The translations under genes and the position numbers were made by a program. This document shows positions 18,301-26,500 of a stretch of 64,000 bases of DNA, in pieces. The DNA is from Synechococcus sp. BIOS-E4-1 (GTDB lineage: Bacteria; Cyanobacteriota; Cyanobacteriia; PCC-6307; Cyanobiaceae): the NCBI RefSeq assembly GCF_014279995.1, contig NZ_CP047935.1, forward strand, positions 3,059,494 through 3,123,493, written 5' to 3'. The notes under the pieces are model-generated. The model did not search any database, was not told the origin of the DNA, and was given only the letters and a program-made list of their open reading frames with translations. The first letter of the stretch is position 1. Each line of letters opens with the position of its first letter.

Positions 18301-19516
18301 CGGTGAGAATCCGCACATCTGTTGCGGTGCCGAGTGCGGTCTTGATGTCAGCAACATCCACACGTGAAGCGGACGCACTGGATTCAAACAACCTTCCTCC
18401 GCCTGAAGGATCCGTTTGTTCAGTGATCGTTCCAGCTGAATTGCCAATCGTGATGTTGTAAGGATCAAGCAACCATTCACCTGCTGATCCCTTCATCGCC
18501 GAGACATCTATGACTTCGGGTTGAGCACGCAAATAGGAACCTGATGTTTCAATCCGCCCTCCATCCCCAACAGCGGCCCCACCACGGGCCAGAAGCGCTC
18601 CCTCCGCAACCGTTCCACCGGAAGGATGATTGAGATCACTCCAGATCACCACCGTTCCGCCGGAACCGGCATTCGTCGATGAAGCATCCACCAGAGAGCC
18701 ACGTTGCATCCAGGTTTGAGTTGCCTGGCGCACAGCGGGATCGCTGTTCTGCCAACTGCCACCGACCTGGACAACCCCTCCGTTCCCGGAGCCAGTCGCC
18801 AGCAATTCAGCTCCATCTCCAACGCGAATCAGATCTGCAGCAAGCGTGAGCGTGCCGCCATCTCCAGTGGGGTTGCTGACTGAAAGACGACTCTGATCAA
18901 CATCAATACGCCCACCGGGAGCATCCACGAGCAGAGCCTCGTCGACATCGATGGAGATTCCATCCATGCGGATCCAGGGCCGTTTGTCTCCCAATTCCCC
19001 TGGCAGCAAGCCCAGAGCTCCAGGCAGAGGATCAGCTTGCAAGGCTGAAATGGCATGGTGCGGAGTGTTGAACACATCGAACACACCACCGGCAAAGCGC
19101 AGTTGGGCTGCCGTACTCAGCGTCAGCTGAGGGATCTGCTGAAAAGAGGCACCCGGCATCAACTGAATCCCCCCTGGAGAGAGCAGAAACAGATGCGATG
19201 GAGAAGTCAGTGAAACGCGTTTATTAATGAAGCTGCCGTCTGGTGCTGTGACTCCCAGCACCAGATTGCGAACGCCATCACTATTGATCGACACACCCTG
19301 AATCGCCCCGCGGGTATCGAATTCACTGAGCCGATGAAAGCGATTGCTGCCGCTGTCGATTCCACCATCGATCCGGCAGAGACCACTGTTGCAGCGACCG
19401 TTCGCTGAACCGTTGACCAGAGTCCCAAGTCCATCAGCTGAACGACTTGCGACATCCGCCTGAACAGGAGAAACAACGATCAGCGCAACCAGTGGACACA
19501 GCACCAGACCTCGCAT
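15398..19516 (-). CDS. Two-partner-secretion exoprotein (TpsA-like) with C-terminal CHAT caspase-like domain
   Basis: A 1372-residue mosaic. A signal peptide (MRGLVLCPLVALIVVSPVQA) leads into a filamentous-haemagglutinin-type TPS domain at about 20-200 (HRLSEFDTRGAIQGVSIN, VTAPDGSFI, LFLLSPGGIQLMPGASF). A beta-helix region to about 800 contains autotransporter-associated strand repeats (LTGSGLLAKTGNGGLILSG, GTLRVNGANALGAAG). A Pro-Glu repeat linker spans about 812-862, and a CHAT domain ends the protein. The CHAT His (HVATHADF, His1210) and Cys (VVLSACRTLLG, Cys1255) are both present, so peptidase activity is plausible. TPS domains direct export through a TpsB pore, and a TpsB gene is divergent 112 bp away. 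The substrate is unknown, and whether the CHAT domain is released outside the cell is inference. Confidence 0.92.
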   Translation of the reverse strand: MRGLVLCPLVALIVVSPVQADVASRSADGLGTLVNGSANGRCNSGLCRIDGGIDSGSNRFHRLSEFDTRGAIQGVSINSDGVRNLVLGVTAPDGSFINKRVSLTSPSHLFLLSPGGIQLMPGASFQQIPQLTLSTAAQLRFAGGVFDVFNTPHHAISALQADPLPGALGLLPGELGDKRPWIRMDGISIDVDEALLVDAPGGRIDVDQSRLSVSNPTGDGGTLTLAADLIRVGDGAELLATGSGNGGVVQVGGSWQNSDPAVRQATQTWMQRGSLVDASSTNAGSGGTVVIWSDLNHPSGGTVAEGALLARGGAAVGDGGRIETSGSYLRAQPEVIDVSAMKGSAGEWLLDPYNITIGNSAGTITEQTDPSGGGRLFESSASASRVDVADIKTALGTATDVRILTGSADPSEGGNITWESDAPLNYSDSTGNLALDAAGYIQLNSNITTGSGGLSLQAGVGFVEAASGVTLDLKGPLNISTGDTNVGTSDSNSPALAATLTGSGLLAKTGNGGLILSGNSSTWSGPIDVQQGTLRVNGANALGAAGTASPTTVQSGATLQLAGGISLAENIELRGGTLTNWSGDNTVTGSLRLASSAFVDARQDSLTLDPSTGDAVSVIDATSAYNSDLTLAGAGDLVVEGKFNLKDGQPTPSYGDFRQTGSGVVRFKDDLMVERLESTAGGTLWMDQPAGAPAVIPPGSSLFLDNGAFLRRDKTETVTGTSLELGAGGGGISVGTSSTLVWDAPISGTGTFTKAGDGTLRFPASAAISYTGATLVKGGSLDVLSASPTTATCSGTGSSSLCSGRSAGGGGGVDPTPEQEPDPSPEPEPSPEPDPAPTPEPEPEPTPEPEPNPESESTNAQPESDADIVSDELQNAVADVPVFLPAEQRSTVDADSQTSVSGQADLIAAQPQSLDAGLQVDLGIGSDSSTTATAVVPQTTVMAQSTQTMAPEQAVAQLQQSDQAAASRTASLLGLDQALQSALPSTPTVEDLQGVLDQVERQGFGTSPAVLQVRFTSTPSDSAQDSFLDLTLISSKASVQARRLTVDRERFAGLLKALYRQLSRQEPLAVDDPASPSRQLHALLVEPIQDALQGQDIKTLLIAADQGLQAVPFAALNDGTSFFGLNYAFGLTPSLALTPLTPAQSTSTGQLALGASEFDGLAPLPLVPQELEQLDASIGADRYLNQEFSPQALLNRAADQRYSRVHVATHADFRPGGPAQSVLHTGTGPMSMSQFAQLRRKRGETPLDLVVLSACRTLLGDQESELGFAGLALQAGARSAVGTLWYVDDVVTSAFFVQFYRLLDQGLPKAEALQRTRQLFVSGLIRLEGDQVIGPNESPLLTDLTPAQRRRISAGVQNPFFWAGIELIGSPW

Positions 19517-19590
19517 GACGTGCTGCCTCCAGGGAAAACTTGCAACGAATTTGGTGCCTGGAAGCGAGGTTAGGCCAATTTTGTTCGTTC

Positions 19591-19602
19591 AACTTTAAAG
19601 TT
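19591..19602. promoter_or_regulatory. 12-bp palindrome in the divergent tpsA-tpsB promoter region
   Basis: AACTTTAAAGTT is its own reverse complement. It lies in the 112-bp gap between the divergent starts of the CHAT exoprotein and its TpsB transporter, where a shared operator would be expected. The surrounding bases (19575-19605) are AT-richer than the flanking genes. No protein can be assigned to it. Confidence 0.3.
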
Positions 19603-19628
19603 CGCCAGATCTCACAGTTGCCAGATCA

Positions 19629-21329
19629 ATGCTGCTTCTGCTGGCGCAACTGGTGTCTCCTCCCCTTCAACCAGGCCCCGCTCGCGTGCCCGACCCGGCA
19701 CCGGTTCAGCAACTTGAACCGGAATCTCCCCAGACCAAACCGGACGTCGACGACCGACAGCTGACTCCCAACAACGATTCATTCACAGAGCCAGGAGTCT
19801 CGCCGTCCGAACCAGCTTCAGAAGACAACGGTGATATCTCCGTTGAAATCAAGGGCACAACGCCTTACAGCACATCAGAACTCCGGAAGCTGTTGCGCCG
19901 TTGCCAAGCCGACAACAGTGCACAGACACGTCTGAAACGCTGCGCTGAAACTCTCAGCGGACAATTGCAGCAGGACGGCTATGTGAATTCGCGGGTTTTC
20001 ATCGATGAAGAGCCCGCACCAGCCCATCTCACTGTCGTGATGGGCCGGCTGGTGGAGCTACACGTCAACAGTGACGATCAGCAATTGCAGCAGAAGGTGC
20101 GCAAGCGCCTCGCAAGCCTCTTAAATCAGACCCTTCACCTGCCCAGTCTTCAACAACAGCTGCAACGACTCAAGCAGCAGTCTGTCGTCGGCAGCGTCTC
20201 AGGAAGCCTTGGGAAACTGGGAAGTGATCCGACTCAAGCCGTTCTAACTCTCACGGTCACCGCCGCCAGCCACCCCTGGAGAGGTGATCTGAGTGTTCGC
20301 AACGACGGCAATGCAGGCAGCGGTGAATGGCGAGCGCTCACTGTGCTGCAGAAACCAAAAGCTCTGATCGACGACGACTTCCTTCAGATCTACGGCGAAC
20401 TGAATGCTGATGGTGATCCAGAACTGGGAGCATCGCTTGGCTCCATCAGCTACACACTGCCCTTGGGGGAATCGGTGAACATCACCGGATCCTTTGGCGC
20501 CAGTCGCCGCAATCTGGTTGAAGCCCGAGGTCCGGCCCATGGCCTCAGCTTCCGTCAGTACCAGGGGCTGGCGCAGCTGCAGTGGACCCTCAAAGATTCA
20601 GATCGTCAGCTCTGGTTCGCACAGGCTGGCCTGAGCGCCAACCGCAGCGACAGCTATCTGGATGGTCGCTCGGTTCCGCTGATCATCGGTGGCGGCCCGG
20701 ACGGGCAGCTGAACACCGGCTACCTCCGACTTGCTATCGGACATGCGGGAAGCAACGACAACTTCGGATGGTCAGGACAGATGTACTGGCTGCAAGGACT
20801 TTCAGGCTTCAGCAGCGCAGAGCAACTGAAGGATCTGGCTTACTTCGGCATCAACCCCGACCAATCGCGAGCCCTAGGTGGCATCACCTCCCTGGGTTGG
20901 CGCATGGCGCCCAACCTTCAACTCAACTGGCGTGCCGCCGGGCAAGTGGCGTTCAACGAACTCACCAACGACATGGGTTTCTCACTGGGAAGCGATGTGG
21001 GGCTGAGAGGACTGCCAGGAACCCTGATCAGCGGAGACACCGGCTGGTTGAGCAGCGCTGAATTGAACTGGTCCTTCTGGCAAAACCAAAACAACACTCT
21101 CCAACTGGTGCCTTTCTTCGGCATGGGCGGGATTCAAACCAACCGCGACTCCTTGAGCTTCAACGACACGATTGGTACCGGCGGAGTCCTGCTGCGCTGG
21201 TTGCATGGACGCCATTGGTCAATCTCACTGGGCTGGACGGACCAGTTCGACGATGACGACAACATCGGGCTCTGGAACGACTGGCTGCTCGGCAGCGGTG
21301 TCTACGGCAAGCTGCGATATCGGTTCTGA
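19629..21329 (+). CDS. TpsB / ShlB-FhaC-HecB family outer-membrane secretion protein
   Basis: A 566-residue Omp85-superfamily pore. A short hydrophobic N-terminus (MLLLLAQLVSPPL) is followed by a Pro-rich stretch, a ShlB-type POTRA domain at about 75-140 (ISVEIKGTTPYSTSELRKLL, GQLQQDGYVNSRVFI), a second POTRA-like region, and a beta-barrel that ends in the C-terminal aromatic signature YRF. The conserved lid-loop motif reads GLRGLPGT near residue 460, matching the VRGF/Y motif of this superfamily. It should export the divergent TPS-CHAT protein across the outer membrane. The stop lies 17 bp before the convergent Crp-like gene. Confidence 0.93.
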   Translation: MLLLLAQLVSPPLQPGPARVPDPAPVQQLEPESPQTKPDVDDRQLTPNNDSFTEPGVSPSEPASEDNGDISVEIKGTTPYSTSELRKLLRRCQADNSAQTRLKRCAETLSGQLQQDGYVNSRVFIDEEPAPAHLTVVMGRLVELHVNSDDQQLQQKVRKRLASLLNQTLHLPSLQQQLQRLKQQSVVGSVSGSLGKLGSDPTQAVLTLTVTAASHPWRGDLSVRNDGNAGSGEWRALTVLQKPKALIDDDFLQIYGELNADGDPELGASLGSISYTLPLGESVNITGSFGASRRNLVEARGPAHGLSFRQYQGLAQLQWTLKDSDRQLWFAQAGLSANRSDSYLDGRSVPLIIGGGPDGQLNTGYLRLAIGHAGSNDNFGWSGQMYWLQGLSGFSSAEQLKDLAYFGINPDQSRALGGITSLGWRMAPNLQLNWRAAGQVAFNELTNDMGFSLGSDVGLRGLPGTLISGDTGWLSSAELNWSFWQNQNNTLQLVPFFGMGGIQTNRDSLSFNDTIGTGGVLLRWLHGRHWSISLGWTDQFDDDDNIGLWNDWLLGSGVYGKLRYRF

Positions 21330-21346
21330 CCACTCAGCAAGGCTGT

Positions 21347-22027
21347 TTAAGACAGCAGACCACGCTTCTCCAAGGGCTTGAGATCAACAAGAGACAATCG
21401 CCCGTTGTCCTCAATCACCGTGCCGCGTTGACGCAACTTGCTCAGTGTGCGCGAGGCAGTCTCCCTGGCCAGACCTGCAATCAACGCAATTTCCAGCTGA
21501 GCGAGAGGTGGTATCTGAGCCTGGAGATCGTCGTCGGCCGAGCTCTTGCGGGCCAGATAAGCAAGGGCACCAAGAAGCCTGGTCGTCGCATCCGCGGTCT
21601 GGAGTGCAAAGCGGCGATTCAGGTCACGCAAGCGGTTCGCCTCCAGTTGTGCGAGGGCGAGCGCAAAGCCAGGCTGTTGATTCAACAGTGCTGCAAAGGG
21701 TGGAATCCGCAGCTTCACCAGACGCAGATTGGTCAGAGCAACCACATCAGCAGACCGGGTGTCTCCATCGAAAACCGCCATCTCTCCAAAGACATCACCA
21801 GCTCCCAACAGCGACATCACGACCTCATCACCATCGGTGGTGTAGGTGCGCACTTTGGCCAAACCATCGCAAAGCAAAAACAGAGACTCCCCCCAGTCCT
21901 GCTCCATCACAATGATCTGATCCGCTTCATGCACCAGCTCACGCTGTCGGTCAAGAATCCTGTCAAGCAATTCATCGTCAAGACTCTTGAAAAGAGCGAT
22001 AGCCCGCAGATCGTCGCGACTGATCAT
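21347..22027 (-). CDS. Crp/Fnr-family transcriptional regulator, probably cAMP-responsive
   Basis: A 226-residue protein from the ATG at 22027. An in-frame ATG at 22102 would add 25 residues not typical of the family. The N-terminal cNMP domain has FGEMAVF with Glu82 and DTRSAD with Arg91 and Ser92, the residues that hold the cyclic phosphate in E. coli CRP. The C-terminal helix-turn-helix has the recognition helix ARETASRTL, with Arg188, Glu189 and Arg193 spaced as the CRP residues that read TGTGA. This makes it a good candidate to bind the perfect site at 15361-15376 and perhaps 6767-6782. Heterotropic Fnr-type cysteines are absent. Confidence 0.9.
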   Translation of the reverse strand: MISRDDLRAIALFKSLDDELLDRILDRQRELVHEADQIIVMEQDWGESLFLLCDGLAKVRTYTTDGDEVVMSLLGAGDVFGEMAVFDGDTRSADVVALTNLRLVKLRIPPFAALLNQQPGFALALAQLEANRLRDLNRRFALQTADATTRLLGALAYLARKSSADDDLQAQIPPLAQLEIALIAGLARETASRTLSKLRQRGTVIEDNGRLSLVDLKPLEKRGLLS

Positions 22028-22209
22028 CGGCAGCGAAGTCAAACTGAACGTGAGTCTCGATCCAGGGCAGCATGATCGCCATGGGAAAGACTCTGAATCC
22101 ATAGCACGTCAAAGGTCTGGGTTAACGAACGCCTTGGATATCCACCCAATCTTCAGACCATGACTGAACATCGCAAAGGCCGCAAACTGTGCGGACCTGC
22201 CCAGTATCA

Positions 22210-22871
22210 ATGCAAATCAAACTCGGAGAACGACTGCAAAGCCTGAAGCTGCTGGCCGGCTTGGTCGCCTTCCTCAAAAATCCGGGCTCTCTAGACAGCG
22301 TCCTTGCCATCGGAGCGAACGTCAAAGACAGTCCGATGGCCAAGCAGATGGCCCGCCATCTGCTGGAGAATCCCGACTTCGCAAATTAGTCAAGGATGGT
22401 TGGCGTCCGCAGCCGATCGACTTATCGGCACTGCAGAGCCTTCCGGAAGGCACACTCGGGCGTTGTTACGCCGATCAACTGATCAGCCTCGGCATCACTC
22501 CTGACAAGCTGCTCGACCCTTCACCCATCAACAATGAGCGTGACTACATCGTGCACCGCCTCAAGGAAACCCACGACATCGCGCATGTGCTGAGCGGATT
22601 TGGAATCGATGGCGTCAGTGAACTGGGCCTGCAGGGATTCAATCTCGCCCAGAACCGATCCCCTCTGGCGGTGATGCTGATCTTCGGAGGCATGCTCAAG
22701 GCACTGCAGAAGGATGAACCTCTGGCTCCGATGCTGCGCGCACTGGCGAAGGGCTTCCAGATGGGACTGGATGCCGAGCTTGTGATCGCCCGCAAACTGG
22801 AGGAGGGCTGGGATCGTCCCCTCAATGAGTGGCGCAACGAATTGAGGCTTCCCGAAGCCATCACCGGCTGA
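22210..22871 (+). pseudogene. Coq4-like protein, interrupted by a -1 frameshift near 22384
   Basis: The first frame (ATG at 22210, MQIKLGERLQSLKLLAGLVA) runs to HLLENPDFAN and a TAG at 22387-22389. The -1 frame carries on without a break as KLVKDGWRPQPIDLSALQSL and then DYIVHRLKETHDIAHVLSG, with the His-x3-Asp-His pattern (HRLKETHDIAHV) of the Coq4 family, to a stop at 22871. One extra A in the AAA at 22383-22385 would restore about 220 codons. Coq4 proteins bind metal and serve ubiquinone biosynthesis in other organisms. Cyanobacteria make plastoquinone, so the role here is uncertain. The change may be real or a homopolymer sequencing error. Confidence 0.8.
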
Positions 22872-22906
22872 TCCATCCATCCACGCAAGCATTCTCCCGC
22901 GATTGG

Positions 22907-23503
22907 ATGTATCACGGAAAGAACAGCCGTGAAGCCATGTGGGGAGATGAACCTCAACTACAGGCCTTCAGAGAACGACTGAGGCTCCTGCTGGTCGCGC
23001 ACCAACAGGAGCTCAACCCTGAGAAGCTGATCGCAAACGAAGGAGACGTGCTGTTCCATCAAGGCGACTCCGTGGAGACATTGATGTTGCTGACCCAGGG
23101 CCGTGTCGCGGTTGATGTCCATCACGGCGATCAGATCCACACTCTGGCCGAAGTGGAGGCCGTGGAATTACTTGGCGAAGTTGGATTCTTCGCCAATGGC
23201 AGGCACTACGCCGATTTCCGTGTGGTGGGGGGACCTGCAGAACTGCTGGCCATTCCAGGCCAGGCACTGCTACAAGCCATGTTGTTTGATACTGACCTCG
23301 TCGTGGAGATGCTGTCACTGGTCAGTGAACGCTGCCGCCGCGGCAATCAGGTCATCGCCATGCTGCTGAACGGGATCGAAGCCGTACACGACGATGCAAA
23401 GGACCACCTCAAACAAACCACAACAGAGTTGGGTGGTGTCAACTTCTGCATTGCCAAGGCCAGTCGACAACTGCAGTACATCCATCAACAACTGAAGAAC
23501 TGA
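22907..23503 (+). CDS. Stand-alone cyclic nucleotide-binding-domain protein
   Basis: A protein of about 198 residues from the ATG at 22907. The frame is open from an earlier start at 22829, which overlaps the Coq4-like gene, and the ATG at 22937 is a third option. A CRP-like beta roll is clear (EGDVLFHQGDSVETLMLLTQ, ELLGEVGFFANG, RHYADFRVV). The usual Arg-Ser-Ala of the phosphate cassette reads Arg-His-Tyr-Ala, so cAMP binding may be weak or lost. The C-terminal half is helical (LLNGIEAVHDDAKDHLKQ) and has no helix-turn-helix, unlike Crp regulators. It follows the Coq4-like gene in the same direction. The partner and output are unknown. Confidence 0.8.
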   Translation: MYHGKNSREAMWGDEPQLQAFRERLRLLLVAHQQELNPEKLIANEGDVLFHQGDSVETLMLLTQGRVAVDVHHGDQIHTLAEVEAVELLGEVGFFANGRHYADFRVVGGPAELLAIPGQALLQAMLFDTDLVVEMLSLVSERCRRGNQVIAMLLNGIEAVHDDAKDHLKQTTTELGGVNFCIAKASRQLQYIHQQLKN

Positions 23504-23549
23504 CAAAGCGACTGATCAGTCCTAGACGAGGCTCAGTCAAAACAACCCA

Positions 23550-26500
23550 ATGACGTCGATCACCCCGAACGTTTGGCTTCCTGTAGGACTGGATGTCACG
23601 CGTGACGGCTACCAGGGGCGTCTTGGGGTTTCATACAAAACAGGGCAAACGCTGGCAGCCGGAGCAACCAATGGCCTGGCCGTACTGCCAGACCCGCAAA
23701 GCGGAAACACGCTGATTTACGCCGGAAGTGTGAACGGCGGTGTGTATGTCCGTGAGGTCGACCTCGCCGGTAATCCACTGGAATCGGACACCACCTGGCG
23801 ATGGGTGTCGATGCCAGGCAGTGGCTATGAAGGCTCGCAATCCATTGGCCACCTTGCGATCTCCCCTGATGGACGTTATCTCGCCGTTGGACGCGGCGAC
23901 ACCTCCAACTACAAAGGATTATCCACCCCTGGAGCGGGTCTACAGGTGGGTGAAATCCTGCCCGGCGGGGACATTCGCTGGATCCCGATGGATGCAGACT
24001 TGCTGAACAGACTTGATCAGAAGCTGGTGAGTGGTTTGCAGTGGAGCGGCCACAACCTGATTACAAACTTCAAAAGCGACCCCACTAGTCGAAAGGGACC
24101 CTTTAACGCCAGTCTGAGCATTAACTCAACATTGTTGAAGGGCGATGATCTCCAGCAAGAAATACACAACTCATTCCACCTACAAAATGATCAAAGAACA
24201 CCCAGTGATTTTCGCTTGGGCGCTGTTGAGCTGGATGGTGATGAACTTTTCATGCGCAGTCGATCCTGGGGTTTCAGCATGGAAGGGACTAACTTCTCTC
24301 CCGACCAGGGAGCGGATCTGCAACTCAGTCACAACGGCATTGAGTGGATCAATCTTCAAGGTGACGAAGCGCTCGTAGCCGATCTTCTAGAAAACAGAGA
24401 TCAAAAAGGATTTCACCAACTTCAACGTCTAGCCATCCACCCGAATCCAGTAAACGGAAATGTTATTGCATTTTTGGGCTCTTCAAAATCAGGACAAATC
24501 AGCCGGATTGATCGCTTAGAGATCGACCCAAAGACCTTTCAACTATTAGACTATCGTTACGAGGAATTTAACGGCAATGAAATTGGAACCAGCCAAGCAA
24601 CAAAAAACTTTTCACTACAATCAAATCCCTATAATCCCAATGGAACAAGAGTCGTCTCCGGCGGCAATCATTTTGCAAATTCAAGCTTTGCTCCATCACT
24701 GAACTACGCAGGCGGCCTCTTACAGGTCGACTTTGAGACCGAATCCAACCAACAAAACTGGATACCACTTTACGGACCTCGCCTTGAGGACCTGGAGGAC
24801 GATGCTGCCAACGCCCAGTTCGTTCCCGATAAAGGGCAGCCCCACGCCGACAGCCGCAGCGTGGTCTTCATTGACCAAGATGGCAAACAATTTGCCATTC
24901 AAACGGATGATGGCGGAGTCTGGGCACTACAGATGCCCACATCGAATCAATCACAAACCGATCCGGACTTTTGGTGGCGCAGCTTGGCAGCCCCGGGGCT
25001 CAATACTTTTGAAGTCATGATGAGCGACTGGGATCCGGTAAGTAACACCGTGATTTCTTCCTTTCAGGACAACGCCGCTTCCTTCGGACAATTTGATGAC
25101 AAACACTTCACAAACTACTGGTACGGGGATGGAGAGATTGCCATCGCTCGCAACAACACTCAGACCAACCTACAGGATGTCTTTTTATCGGCCCAACAAT
25201 ACTATATTAGCAACGAGGGAGGAGGCTCAATCGTGAGGTTTAGCCTCAACGAGGCCGGCGATATTGCTCAGTACAATGAGACACATTTTGAGCTTGAATC
25301 CAAAGACGGCTCGCAACCAACAATTCCTTGGATACAAGTCGGCGAAACGGCAGACATGGGATTTATTTTACCTTTTGAAGCAAATCCATACGATCCTGAT
25401 AGCATTGTTATGGCAGGTGGAAAAAATATTTACGAAACAACCAACATCAACGCAAATACTTGGACGTTCAAAAAATTACTTCCAGATCTCGAAACCACAA
25501 GAGAACAGGCTTACTATTCTACTGCGGTGGACAATCAAGGTTCACTCTATATAGCTGCATCAATCGTTAATACCGAAAATATACCGCAGCTTGCCCCCAT
25601 TGCGCCAACAAAAATCTTCGGACGTTCGAAGCAACAGGATTCAAACGAAAAAGAGCTGCAAGAGATTTATAAAACTGACATAGGGGTGTCAATCACTGAC
25701 ATAGCCCACAAACCAGCTTCCAACCCTGAATCTGACGATACTGTTTATTGGTTAGAAGGCGGTAGGTCTCTTCGGTTTTCACGTATAGGACCCAGTCAAG
25801 GCCAGTCTTTACGTTGGAAATCTGGTGCAAGCGGAACAGTTAATAACATGAGTTTGAGTGATCTAGGGATTAAACTATCTGAATATGACCAAGTCGGACT
25901 TCAGTCTGTTGTATTCATTCCAGGCAATGAGTTACGAGCGGACCAATTGGTAATTGGCGGCCTCCAAGGCCATTGGATCACAGAACTCGACCCTACGAGC
26001 GGAAAACCAGGCACATTTCAAGCCATGCCATGGCAGCTGAGCGAGCGCACAACCAGCACGAGCAGCGTCATCAGCCCAGGAGCACACGTCAGCATGACGA
26101 AATACATACCAGAAGACGACCTACTCATCGCAGGCACCATTGGCAAAGGAAGCTGGATTTACAGCTTCTCAGGAGAGTTAGGCAAACCACCAACAGCAAA
26201 CCAAGCTCTCACCACAAGTGAGGTCGGTCTGCAACTTTTTGGCTCAGCCAGGACTGACAAGCGAGGAAATCTAAAAAGCCACTCTCTCGTTTTGCAGGCA
26301 GACCGAAACCAAATCAAGAGTTCCGATGCATCAGTAAATCTTAATCTCATTCTGCATGATGTCGATCAATGGCGACGCTATCTGAAGCGACTCAGCGACT
26401 ACGAAGCAGAAATACGGAAGTTCAAGGATGACCTCTCAGAGGAGTCGCTAGCGCGCTTCAACAACCTTTCTCCAGCATCCTGGCAATTAGAACAATTCAC

